DNA of 64,000 bases, from contig OZ020618.1 of the NCBI GenBank assembly GCA_963971575.1, forward strand, positions 50,172,509-50,236,508, written 5' to 3'. This document shows, piece by piece, positions 54,284-64,000 of the stretch (position 1 is its first letter; every line of letters begins with the position of its first letter). The notes beneath the pieces are model-generated. The model saw only the letters and a list, made by a program, of their open reading frames with translations, was not told the origin of the DNA and made no database searches. The position numbers and the translations under genes were made by a program. Origin of the DNA: Liopterus haemorrhoidalis. Taxonomy: Eukaryota > Arthropoda > Insecta > Coleoptera > Dytiscidae.

Positions 54284-55229
54284 AGCAAATATATATTTGA
54301 ATATATTCACATAACCGTGTGTGTGTTTTTGTACATGGAGCGCTTCTATTGCAGCCGTGTCTAGAGCGAGTGAAATAAGACAATAACTCTTTCTAATCAT
54401 CCGAATCAATAGCATCACTTATTTTTATTACCTTCTTGATTGAACCATTCCCTTTGTCTGCGGACACCATTTTTATTACGGACGTTAGCTGATAGTTCTA
54501 GACATCACTCTTATTATCTCTGAAGACGGAACGATTGTTGAGCAGTTTCCGAAACGCCCAAATTTATATTTTATGAAGTATTATGTCCCTTTGATATTAA
54601 TACTCAATATATATTGTACTATTCTAGGCTAGTTCTATGAGCAATGGCAAACATCCAAAATAATGGTGACCACACCATTTTAATAGCTAATTTTATCTGA
54701 GGTTGCAGTAATAATTGTTGAAAATTGTCGTTAAATATCTGAGATTTGCATTTTTGAAATATCGCTCTAATGCATCTTAATAAAGAAATGAGCATTATTC
54801 ATGATTACCAGACAGGAACGAGAAAAAATGTAAAAATGTCTCAAATTTTTCTCACTTAAATATTCTAAATTAATTTGATGATAATGACTGCGCAATTTAC
54901 GGGGTACGTTCAGCATTTTTCATTATTTTATAATTGCAGCAATTAGTTGATTCAACGATGCCTCAGTTTCACACGGCTTACTTAGAGAAATTGTCAATTT
55001 ATAATATTGTTAACTAAGATTTCTTTCTCAACCAGAACATTTACTTTGGAACTTAGAAAAAAACTAACAATTTACTGGTTTGTTAGCTGTGACTATACTC
55101 AACGAACCGAATAATCTTTTTAATTATTACTCACGCAAACATAAATAGAAAATGTAGCCAACATATTCCAGTTCTTTTGCATTATAAATCGGGTTGACTT
55201 CACACAAAAATTTGTATGCAAAGTTTTTT
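54284..55229. other. Unassigned AT-rich stretch
   Basis: No domain, no terminal repeats seen. Confidence 0.3.
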
Positions 55230-55720
55230 TTTTTTGAAGTATATTGTACATCAAAACTCATTAGTGTTGTCTTCAGTGGATATCTACATCTTCAGCGAGG
55301 CCGTCCTTCCGATGTCTTCTGCCTGTTCTCATAGTCTTGACTGTTTTCTCGCCCTAGTCTTGTCAGAATGCTCATGTATTCTGTCTTTTGGTAATAAAGG
55401 TTTAACCCCCATGCCTCGTACTCCTTTCTAATTTCCTAAGCATGTATATCATATCGTCTCCGTCTTCAGCAACTATCACTTAATGACCAACAAAGAAGAG
55501 AGAATATAGATTTCTATTGGAATGCCCATCCCGAAATATTTATGAGTTTGCTGGGAAAGGAGCATTTCTTTTTCAAGCAGCACGGACAGCAGCAACCAGT
55601 ATTAGATTGGACAAATTAGCGCCTAACCGGAGATTCGCTGGTAATCCAATGTTAAAGGAGCAGTTAAATGTCGAATCTATTCAGTGCAGGCAGAGCAAAG
55701 CATGCTCATGGAAGAATATA
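55230..55720 (-). pseudogene. LINE reverse transcriptase fragment (minus)
   Basis: Minus strand, mixed frames: GMGIPIEI, then NLYSLFFV followed by two stops where F-A-D-D should stand, then VIVAEDGDDMIYMLRKLE, which is the standard sequence after the catalytic Asp pair in RTE/L2-like LINEs, then TKRQNT (K-T-E/Q-Y). Stops and frameshifts throughout; the catalytic pair is destroyed. Confidence 0.6.
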
Positions 55721-55956
55721 TGAGCAAACTGCTACACTCGACGTTTTTCCAAGTTATCCGAGACCAATCTTTGTCACGGATCTTGACATTTGCCTTCCTG
55801 CTTTTAGAAGGCCTAAAATCTGATTGGAAATAAAAATGGGAAATTTTTATTAATCTAGAATCTAGAAAGCTTAAGCAAAATGACCAAAAGTCCGAATTAA
55901 TAGATAAAAATTACTAGATTCCAAAATCTAGTTCATCCTAAACGTTTGGACTAGCC

Positions 55957-56265
55957 CATCGGTTCTCAACCGGTGGTTCATGTACCATCAGTGGTACATT
56001 AAAAGTTGATATATGGTACATTATCGTGTAAGAGCGCAGGCCAGTTGATTTTTGCTTGTAAATTATTTATCGAAACAATATATTATTATTATTAAATGTA
56101 TAGAGTATAGATTTTTTATGATTTAATTATACTCCTGACCAGATGATGATGATAGAGTTTAGATGTTTTTCAGTATAAAATATTACACTTTTTTTTTTCG
56201 GTGGTACAGAAATATAAATATTTTGTTAAAGTGGTGCCGGTTTATCAAAAGGTTGAGAACCGATG
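55957..56265. repeat. 309-bp hAT-type MITE
   Basis: Ends CATCGGTTCTCAACC, identical inverted at both sides; 8-bp duplication GACTAGCC / AACTAGCC (55949-55956, 56266-56273). GGTGGT-rich arms and a GGTACA word recur inside. No coding capacity. Confidence 0.88.
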
Positions 56266-56369
56266 AACTAGCCTATATATGCTGTTCACTTTTGTGAAAA
56301 CAAACTAAAAAGAAATTTTGATTTCAGCAATTTGCACCTTTGAAACTGTATGTCAGGTTGGTATTAAAA

Positions 56370-56475
56370 AATTGATGTGAAGTGTGAATTTTCACACATT
56401 TCAGGGTTTTGCAGGTATTTAATAACTAAATGATGATTATTTGGGATGCCAAAACAAATTTTATGTCAAAATATT
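56370..56475 (+). repeat. Motif B repeat, plus orientation
   Basis: GATGTGAAGTGTGAATTTTC, ACACATTTCAGGGTTTTGCA, TGATGATTATTTGGGATGCC, CAAAACAAATTTTATGTCAA: the most complete copy, matching 21343 at its left and 16886 over the whole right part. Confidence 0.8.
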
Positions 56476-56479
56476 TTTT

Positions 56480-56785
56480 TATGAATTTTAATTCGAATGC
56501 CTATTACCATTATTTAAGTTTCTAAAGATGTGCAGTATTTTTTTTTACATAGCAAGGTTCATTAAGATTTTGAAAATTGCGCCTATGGCTTCTACAGGTT
56601 GCTTAAATCATTAGCCCCGCCCTCTGATTTCATATACATCAAACGGAATTAAATTATAATTTCAACACTTCCCACTGGTTATTAAATTTACGCTTTTAAA
56701 AATTAAATGCAACCAAAATTAAACTAGAATCTTTACAAAATAATTTAAACAAAAGAAAACTGCAAAAAAAACAAAAAAATTAAAA
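56480..56785. other. Unassigned AT-rich stretch
   Basis: Nothing recognisable. Confidence 0.3.
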
Positions 56786-56789
56786 TCGA

Positions 56790-56885
56790 CAGGATTCGAA
56801 CTCTAGTTTGCAAGTTAACTGTTTACCAAATTAGAAAACCAATGACTAAACGCACATAGCTATGAGTGCTGACGTAACAACTTGC
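56790..56885 (-). repeat. tRNA-related SINE head, minus strand
   Basis: Minus strand: GTGCGTTTAGTCATTGG as an A-box-like region, then about 40 bases later GAGTTCGAATCC, an excellent B box (56792-56803). Probably a SINE or a worn tRNA pseudogene. Confidence 0.5.
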
Positions 56886-57055
56886 TTACATAGCGAATTA
56901 AATATTTAACAAATTTTGATTAAAAACACAAAAAATGCATTATTTTCCGAAAACATAATCTGATCAAAAATTCCTGTTGTACTATTCCGGTTCACACCAA
57001 TATACATTACTTAGAATTTTTTCACATTTTTAGTTTAAACCATCTGGGCTACAGG

Positions 57056-57349
57056 GTGTGGGACAAAAATTTTTTTGCACAATTTTGGCAAAAATCGCGT
57101 CAAAATAATTTATTTTGCAAAAATAAAATTTTGATCGTTAATCCACGTACGAAGGGCTTTCATTTGATATCCTACTCAGAATTTAAAAAAATTTTTTTTT
57201 TTTTCGATGAGCACATATTTGTTTATATTTTTAGGTGGATATGTTTTTTAGATGTTTTAGTATTTTTCCTATGTGCGGGTCAAAAAGTTGTACAAGCATG
57301 CCAAATTTCAACTCTCTAGGTTTAGCCGTTTGGCTACAATTTTTACCGA

Positions 57350-57435
<86 letters not shown>

Positions 57436-57488
57436 GACAAAATGACGGTATAAGGGTTTTTTGGTCATACCTACAAAACCCTAAAAAT
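57056..57488 (+). repeat. CAGA-tract repeat C, longest copy
   Basis: Order: GGGCTTTCATTTGATATCCT, ACATATTTGTTTATATTTTT, GTGCGGGTCAAAAAGTTGTA, CAAGCATGCCAAATTTCAAC, TTTAGCCGTTTGGCTACAAT, then (CAGA)20 at about 57351-57434, GACGACAAAATGACGGTATA, and the 3' hairpin AGGGTTTTTTGGTCATACCT ACAAAACCCT. Open frames through the tract are artefacts. Confidence 0.88.
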
Positions 57489-58739
57489 GGTAAGGCAATG
57501 GCACCTATAGGTCTGGGTGATTGTTTAAAATATAATTAAACACTCCACTCTTCTTCATTGCAAGCACCGAGAAAAAGCAGTTTAGTAAGCCTTTTGCCCA
57601 GAAGCCTATTTCTCTCTCTGCATGTGGCTCGTTCTTTCGAAAATAAGCACTATGAAGGAACTGACGTTGCTTCTACAAACAAGAATTTTTGAGCAATTTC
57701 ATATTAGTTAGGGAAGACTGTCTTCATATCTTCCTAAACCAGTAGCGGATTGGATTTCAGAGGTGAAAACTAAAGCGACTAGTTTTCACAAGAATTTTTA
57801 GAAGAGTTTCTTATTAAAAAAATATATATATATATCACATATTTATGTGTGTAGAAATATAAATTATACGATATTGTAAAAAAAAACGAAAAAAAGATTC
57901 GAATGGATACTGGGTCAAATGTGCTGATATAAGTAAAGTATCGGAAGATTAGTATCGATACTAAAATCGCGATATCGAATAAAATATCGATACTGGTATC
58001 GTATCGGTAGTATCGGAACATCCCTAATCTTGATTCATTATAATTATCTTGATTTTTCCCCATATCACAATAAATCGATGTGACAAAAGGAAATAATGAA
58101 AAAATTATTCATCAAAGGGATATGCATTGCCGATCTTTCTTTTTTAGGAGTCTTATATTCTGGAATATTTTGGACAAATATTAACATATTTTGTATTATT
58201 TTATTTTGTAAATATCTTTGTATTTTTAAATGTAGCTTTATGTGAAATTTATGGAAAAAGTTTACGTGGTAAATAGCTTTTCCAAAAGTAATTTAAAAGC
58301 TTTCAATATTGTTTTACTGAGTTGTTTTAAGAGGAAAAATAATATTTTTATAATGGCTGCCAATCAAAATGGGATAAACATTTGATGAGTTTTGATTTTT
58401 TTTATGCTTCAAATTTGAAATTTGAAAATAAAATTTATTGATTAAATTTTATCCAACGATAAAATATTTTATACGGTTCAGATTATTTATGGATAGAGGA
58501 TTTAAGTTAGATGTTGCGACCATTTGAGTCGCCAAAATCACTTGAAATTACCGCTTCTGGTTATTTTACTGTTTTCATTTTTCATATACAATTCTAGCGT
58601 TCCTTTGTTTGAAACGCTATAATCCTATATATTCCCGTCTTAGACGATCAGTTATTGCTTGACCACCACTCGGGAATATACGTTTCTTCTGATAAAAAAA
58701 AAACTCCGTTCAGTACCGCGTCAAGCAAATCCAAGATTT
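57489..58739. other. Unassigned; TATCGATA-rich patch at 57900-58025
   Basis: At 57935-58025 GTATCGATACTAAAATCGC, GATATCG, AAATATCGATACTGGTATCG and TATCGGTAGTATCGGAACAT precede CCCTAAT. On the minus strand this begins TTAGGGATGTTCCGATAC, like the end of a hAT-type element, but no partner end was found. Also a poly-T/A rich stretch. Confidence 0.35.
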
Positions 58740-59308
58740 TTACCTAACGCCAACATATATAAGGGAGGTATTGTGATCATACCGATTTTGACATTTCGAG
58801 ATTTCGGTGGATCTCCACGAATTATGTAGTCCCTACATAACGTTTGGAATATTTTTAGCATGATGTCTGTCGGTTCGTCTGCCCGTCCGTCCGCCTGTCT
58901 GTCTGTGCACACGTGCATAGCAAATTCGGCTAAAAGAATTTTTATGAAACTTCATATTTAAGCTTTCGATATCAATGGCACGAGTTAAAAACTTTTGGTA
59001 AAAATCGGTTGACTAGAAATGGGAGTTTACTCGTATCGATTTTAAGATTTTTTTAACAAAAGTTGCTATAAAAGTTAACATGTTTTAACAAAAGTTGATA
59101 AAACGAATTTTTTTTTCGAATTTTTCGAATTTTTTTAAAGTATCCATTTTTTCATACTTATATGTAACGTTTCCATGGTTATGATAAATAATATCTCTAT
59201 TAGAAAATATTAGGCCAAGTTATTTCTATTCTGCTGCTAGAATGTATTTTATACAAGAACTTTGTGATGGCGGCCGGTCCTGTGGTGGCCACAACTGATT
59301 TTTTATAT
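58740..59308 (+). repeat. Unclassified repeat A, copy 3
   Basis: Same blocks as copies 1 and 2: AAGGGAGGTATTGTGATCAT, GTCCCTACATAACGTTT, short GTCT/GTCC tract, CACACGTGCA, GGTAAAAATCGGTT, ending GTGGCCACAACTGATTTTTT. It has lost about 60 bases near 59055. Confidence 0.75.
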
Positions 59309-60148
59309 TTTTTTCAGTCTAAAAAATATCTGTATCAAGTTCTCAAGTAGCGTAAATTTGATAAGCCAGACGTGAACCAGGAGAACTCAGACCACTCCAG
59401 AAGTTGGACCACTAATCTTCCAACATCGGCAATTCTACCAGGAAATTGTATGGTCCGATTGTGGATAACTGAAGCCAACTTTTTGTATCTCTATTCCACA
59501 CTTTTCGTGTTACTCAGAACAGTTCTACGATATCAATGGCTGGTTAGGGATTCAAGAGGACAGAATTGTATTGTTACTCCTCCAGAACCACTGTGTGGGT
59601 CCTTTCGAATACCTCTACTCCCAGGGTCAACCAAACCACATGTAATAAGTCTTCGAGAATAACCCCTCGTCTATTTCACCAACCCAGCTCTTAGTCATTT
59701 TAGAAAAAGTATTAAATATTATTAACATGAGCCCGAATCGATTGATGGAGAATAATATGAGCATACCATAATATAGAAAAGAGATAAAATGATGACTATT
59801 TTATAAACTGTGTTAAATAATAAATAAATTGCAAAAATATATAATACCAAATTTGATGGATAATTATGTTGTAACGAACAAATCCACTATATTTAAATAA
59901 ATACAAAATTTTCCGCTTAATAGATTATGTATTACTGGTCAAACAATATTGTATTCAAATAAATATATTTATATCATTCGTTACAAATATATGAGGGAAG
60001 TTTTGCTCATTTGCGCAATTATTTTGGTACAGTTCACTTTGTCATTAAAAATTAATTTGGAATGATTTTATGTTTATTACTGAATATTAATGATGTTGAA
60101 AATTTTATTTTTTTTTACGTACACATTGAGGTAGAATCAATTTTATTA
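59309..60148. other. Spacer with a GC-balanced 96-codon open frame
   Basis: 59350-59690 is less AT-rich than its surroundings. A plus-strand frame (59372-59662) reads SWTTNLPTSAILPGNC and TPPEPLCGSFRIPLLPGSTK; unrecognised, and the minus strand is also largely open. It could be an exon or a fragment of an unknown repeat. The rest is very AT-rich. Confidence 0.3.
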
Positions 60149-61428
60149 TGTACAGGGTGTTATAAAAACTGGTCGGACATTTTAAGAACGTAAAACAATA
60201 ACAACTTACCGGGATTCTACTTCTACGCTAAAATGGCCGACCAGCTTTGTCAACATGAGGTGCGTTCGACATAACTGTGCAGCGTTAACTCTGTGGCATG
60301 CGAGTGTTTTGACCACTGTGCAAACTGTGCAAGAAAGTCAAAGACGAACGCATTTTTAAGATTGTGCAGTTATTCTCGTTATTTTAAATTATAGGGGAAA
60401 CTTTTTAAGATCGCAGCGCCGTATGCGGCAAAGCTTGAACACTCGAAAGCCACATTAAACTGTTATTCGTGTATTTGTTTACATGGTGAAAATGAACACG
60501 AGTTGTGTTTTCCTGTTTTCCGAGCTTTTTTTTAATTTAAAGGTAATCTACGATTTACAAGATATGTAATAATATACTATTCTAAAGAAATTTCAAGGAT
60601 ATTTTTAGTTTTTCATTGTATTTTTAATTCTTTTTGACTGTCTTTTAATATAATAACAACTAAAATATGGTAAATATATTAGTAAAAATTAATATCTCTG
60701 CCTGAAAAAGTAGAAGGGCCTTTTAATATATCAACTGATGATTTAGGCAAATGTTGGGTGCGATAAATGCTTTTTTTCAGTCTTTTTTTGGACGTAAAAA
60801 ATCACTTTCCATAAAATGCAACGGGCAAACATGCCTGCATGGGCTTGGATTTTTGCCCATTTTTAGTTTTTGAGTCCATAAAAACCTACGATCCACTTTC
60901 TCTCTGCCAGGCCAGGCATTTTTTTCGATTTAGGTAAATTATGGAATGTTTAAGAAGAATTATTCATTATTCACGATTTACATTGCGGCACACAACAAAA
61001 TTGATTGTTTTTTTTCCATGATACACAAAAATAAAACACAAACAACAAAAAAACACGTATTTCTCCATTGAACAAAACAAAACAATGTGGCTTTCGTATC
61101 TTTCACAAATTGCCACCAGATGTCAGGGAGCTTAGGAAGTTTCCCTTATTCTTTTTTTAACCAAATATATTATATGTGTTATAAGTTTTAAGTAATTTAA
61201 AAGAAATTTTATTTGATGAGGAAAATAATTCAAATGAAGAACTAAAAAATTTTGGCAAACGTGTATGAATATGCAGAAAGTACTGTTCCAAACATAACTA
61301 AAAATCAATTTAAAGTACATATCCACTTGTATCCAGAAAATTTTGAGATCCTTTTGTAGAAAATGCACGCTTGTAAAATAAAACATTATTATAAAGTTTC
61401 TTTAGAGAAGGAATTAATGATCATGATG
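60149..61428. other. Unassigned; possible element end at 60149
   Basis: TACAGGGTGTTATAAAAACT GGTCGGAC at 60153 has the look of a TA-flanked Tc1/mariner-type end (compare the end at 3028), but no inverted partner was found. The rest has no readable domain. Confidence 0.3.
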
Positions 61429-62206
61429 AAGAGGAAAAAGTCACAAGGACTCAAGTAAGGCGAATAAGAAGACTGAAGAGCCACAGGAATGTTTTTACTG
61501 GCCAAAAACTCGGTTATTGAAATCAACTCTCTTCCTTCTGAAAATGCCTTAAACCTCCAAAAAACCTGAGTCCTTGACAAAATACTATCTCCGTAAGCCT
61601 GCTGAAGTTTTGCAAAAGTTTCCGTTGCCCAAGTCTGAAGCAAAACCTGATAGCACCTGAAATTGCTGTGTGAAAGGATTTTTCTCATCCCCAATCCATT
61701 GGTCAAAATTTGATGAACGATAGTGTGTCAAACTCAACTCTTTCCCGATCATTCTGACTGTCAACCGACGATCTAAACGCACAAGATCCTGGATTCTACA
61801 TTTTCATTTGTTCTTGAAAATGAAGGCCTTCCGTTGCGTGATTTATCTTCAATCAACTCTTTCCCTTCTGAAAATGCCTTAAACCACCAAAAAAGCTAGG
61901 CCCTTGACAAAACACTGTCTCCGTAGGTTGCTGAAGTTTTGCAAAAGTTTCCGTTGCACTGTACCCAAGTCTGAAACAAGATCTGATTGCACACCGTTGC
62001 TCGAAATGAATGTCACACATTTTTAGAACGCACTAGAAACAACTCACGAAAAAAATCGCTACGGACAACAAAATTACTCTAGTAAGTTCAAAGTCGGATT
62101 GAAGGTATATCACATGTTCACCTGCCGCCCCTCCAAGTCCCGCGTTCCAAATGTTGCCAGATCAAACGCAATGTTGCCAGTCCGGTTATTTACTTTACAA
62201 ATCTCG
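61429..62206 (-). pseudogene. mariner chimera: two copies of one family joined
   Basis: Right TIR (read inward CGAGATTTGTAAAGTAAATA) ends at 62206 with TA after it. On the minus strand a first N-terminus runs to DRRLTVRMIGKELSLTH-like text and WIGDEKNPFTQQFQ (to ~61690); then a second N-terminus starts abruptly (ETFAKLQQAYGDSILSRTQV, FKAFSEGRELIS) and is fused to FLASKNIPVALQSSYSPYLS, the same internal junction as at 7709. The third catalytic position reads PCDFFLF. The 3' end breaks at about 61429. Several frameshifts. Confidence 0.8.
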
Positions 62207-62208
62207 TA

Positions 62209-62954
62209 TTTTGGTTTCCAGGCCGACTCTGCCTCTTGTGCTTTGATCTCCTCAAATATAGCTTTATCGTTTTTCTTTTGTTTAAAATCTAAACATTTAT
62301 CAGATTTTCCACGTGTTATTTTCATAAAACTCACTTTCATAAGTTTGTAAAATCGCTGTAAATAATTTATAAGAAGCTTAGAGAAGGCTTGAACAATGCA
62401 ATGAACACCCGTACTAGATAAGAGATATTGAAAATGCGGCGGCTAATTGCAAGCTGCAAGTGCAATTGCTTGATAAAACACTGCATCGCCCGGAATATCA
62501 CAATAAGACTTCCGGAAAATACATTCCGGAAGTAAAGATTACAAGTTTGTTCCAGACAATTACGTCTTTTGTTACTTACTATAAAGCTTTCATGTTTTCA
62601 ACTAAAATCCCTACTTAATTGGTGTCGTTAGTAATTAGCAGTTTTCATTAAATATTTCAAATATTTATTATAGTGGTTACGCTCCAAGGTACCACTACAA
62701 ATTAAATACTTTACATTGCAAATACCAACATAAATCTAACAAAAATAAATAATGTATGTGAACTGTGAATTTTCACATATTTCAGGGTTTAGTAAGTACT
62801 AGCTGGTGTACCCGTACTTCGCTAAAGCATTTAAAGTAGTTTTTATAAGTGATAAAAAATGATCGTGAAATTACACGAATTCCACTTCAATTAGGGCTAG
62901 AATTTGATTGAAAGAAACATCCTCTTAACAAGAACATTGCTGTATATCTATTAA
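62209..62954. other. Unassigned, with motif B at 62755-62806
   Basis: A minus-strand frame outside the mariner (62209-62340) reads MKVSFMKITRGKSDKCLDFK and IFEEIKAQEAESAWKPKYE, coding-like but unrecognised; it runs into the mariner, so the element may sit in or next to a gene remnant. At 62755-62806 a motif B copy is followed by CTAGCTGGTGTACCCGTACT TCGCT, a word widespread at arthropod repeat ends. Confidence 0.35.
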
Positions 62955-63445
62955 TATTAATGACTGTTTACAGTTTATTTGTATATACCTGTTTGATATA
63001 TGTAAAGGAAAATCCCTCTAACTTTGCAAAAATTTATAATTCTCACAATTATAACATCCAGAGTAAATGCAATCTAAGGCTACCAAAACTAAGATTAAGT
63101 AAATCTAAAAATGGTACGTATCTAGCCGCAATCCTTTACAATCATTTACCTGAGCAGATAAGGGTTTTAAACATAAAGAGCTTTAAACTCAGAATGTAAT
63201 TCATACTGACGGAAAACTGTTTATATAATGTATGTAAATTTTATACTATCGACTTTTCAAAATATTTTAATTGTTAACTAACCTCATTTTAATATATTGT
63301 AATATCATTGTAATTTGTTTCTATTGTAATTTTATCTAAATTGACATGTATGTAATTTTTGACTTATGTAAACATTTTTTCATAATGTACATAACACTAA
63401 TAAATTGTTATTATTATTATATTATTATTATTATTAAACTAACAT
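62955..63445 (+). pseudogene. LINE C-terminus with 3' UTR and (ATT)n tail
   Basis: HNYNIQSKCNLRLPKLRLSK, SKNGTYLAAILYNHLPEQIR and LNIKSFKLRM, stop 63199, match the end of CR1/Jockey-like ORF2 proteins (H-N-Y-x-T-R, x-L-R-x-P, Y-N-x-L-P-x-x-I-R, x-x-x-S-F-K). A ~200-base UTR and (TTA)n at 63405-63436 follow. 5'-truncated; a plausible ordinary LINE insertion. Confidence 0.78.
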
Positions 63446-63711
63446 TAGTTTTATAGATACGTAGCTCATAAGTTAGCACATATGGTTTACATAATACATA
63501 CGTTATTTAGCACAAATTTATTCCGTAGAATAGTGTTTGACCTTAAATTTAGTGGGCTTTTTGTGACGTCATGCAAGAAGGTAGAACTTAACGCTCACAA
63601 CGTTATAATATATAAAACAATAATATGATTTGCACTTAACTATTAGGCGATGGGAAATAAAGAAATTCCAGCAGTGCCATTTATTGGTAAGTTCCGTACC
63701 AAATAGCGACA
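63446..63711. other. Unassigned spacer
   Basis: Nothing recognisable. Confidence 0.3.
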
Positions 63712-63713
63712 TA

Positions 63714-64000
63714 CAAGGTGTGTAAATTTAGTTACCGGACTGGAAACATAGCGTTTGATCTGGCAACATTTGGGATGCGGGACTTGGAGGGGTGACAGGC
63801 GAACTTGTGATACGCGTTCAGTACGATTTTGAACACGCTAGAGTAATTTTGTTGTCCGTAGCGATTTTTTTCGTGAAAGAGTTTTTTCTAGTGCGTTCTA
63901 AAAATGAGGGACAATCATTTTGAGCAACGGTGTGCTATCAGGTTTTGCTTCAGACTTGGACACAGTGCAACGGAAACTTTTGCAAAGCTTCAGCAGGCCT
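63714..64000 (+). mobile_element. mariner, 5' end, runs off the window
   Basis: Left TIR CAAGGTGTGTAAATTTAGTT preceded by TA (63712-63713), then the 190-base 5' UTR seen inverted in the copies at 7709 and 61429 (GTAATTTTGTTGTCCGTAGC), here without MITE insertions. Confidence 0.88.
63904..64000 (+). CDS. mariner transposase N-terminus, partial
   Basis: ATG 63904 opens MRDNHFEQRCAIRFCFRLGH, SATETFAKLQQA, continuing in frame to the window edge. It begins the first helix-turn-helix that binds the inverted repeat. No stop or frameshift in the 32 codons visible, unlike the other copies of this family here. Whether the rest is intact cannot be seen. Confidence 0.82.
   Translation, partial: MRDNHFEQRCAIRFCFRLGHSATETFAKLQQA

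Noticed and set aside
57231..57539. Overlapping open frames giving repeated D-R-Q-T or S-V-C-L runs (also 3719-3934, 9423-9623, 58721-58918)
   Set aside because: Translations of GTCT/CAGA simple repeats inside interspersed repeats; open in several frames on both strands.
62110..62340. 76-codon minus-strand frame as one gene
   Set aside because: Its downstream half is the mariner TIR and 5' UTR; only the part outside 62208 could be host coding, and it is unrecognised.

Overview
This is AT-rich nuclear DNA of an arthropod, most likely an insect. The transposon families seen (several mariner lineages, a DD41D-type element, hAT, piggyBac, R2-like and I/Jockey/CR1/RTE-type LINEs, tRNA-headed SINE-like pieces, a Helitron-type end) and the pervasive TA, TTA, TTAA and 8-bp target duplications point that way; I cannot name the order or species. 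I found no convincing host gene, no rRNA and no folding tRNA gene. The window reads as a gene-poor transposon graveyard.

Layout. 0-3.1 kb: a decayed LINE RNase H end is split by a 2.36-kb long-inverted-repeat element. That element holds a palindromic MITE and a mariner, and the mariner holds a LINE 3' end. 3.8-4.5, 29.4-30.1 and 58.7-59.3 kb: three copies of one unclassified ~600-bp repeat with a GTCT/GTCC tract. 5.7-9 kb: mariner fossils, one carrying two nested MITEs. 10-11.6 kb: a Tc1/mariner-like transposase fossil and a hAT fossil. 12.6-13.6 kb: a short piggyBac relic with three palindromic repeats. 15-16.9 kb: a TTA-flanked MITE, a LINE end and a mariner end. 18.4-19.1 kb: a 320-bp tandem duplication that finishes in a Helitron-type hairpin and CTAG. 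19.1-24.4 kb: LINE fragments, including two R2-like pieces with the C-terminal zinc knuckle and KPD endonuclease motif. 25.3-27.1 kb: a mariner 5' half abutting a hAT-type element that carries a THAP zinc-finger exon. 27.5-34.5 kb: LINE ends and two mariners. 35.6-36.9 kb: a TA-flanked element whose only ORF looks like an internally deleted transposase. 38.5-39.8 kb: the one apparently intact transposon, with matching inverted repeats and an unbroken 362-codon DD41D transposase. 40.9-42.5 kb: a broken hAT interrupted by a 123-bp palindromic MITE. 43-57.5 kb: SINE-like pieces, mariner deletion derivatives, a purine-rich LINE end and CAGA-tract repeats. 61.4-64 kb: a mariner chimera, a LINE end and the 5' end of a clean mariner that runs off the window.

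How the parts relate. Many DNA transposons have lost their catalytic middle while keeping their ends. One mariner family shows the same internal deletion junction in at least two separate copies, so the deleted form itself was probably mobilised by a full-length source. The truncated mariner at the right edge belongs to that family and begins with an open frame. Nesting order and intact target duplications give a relative age order for several insertions.
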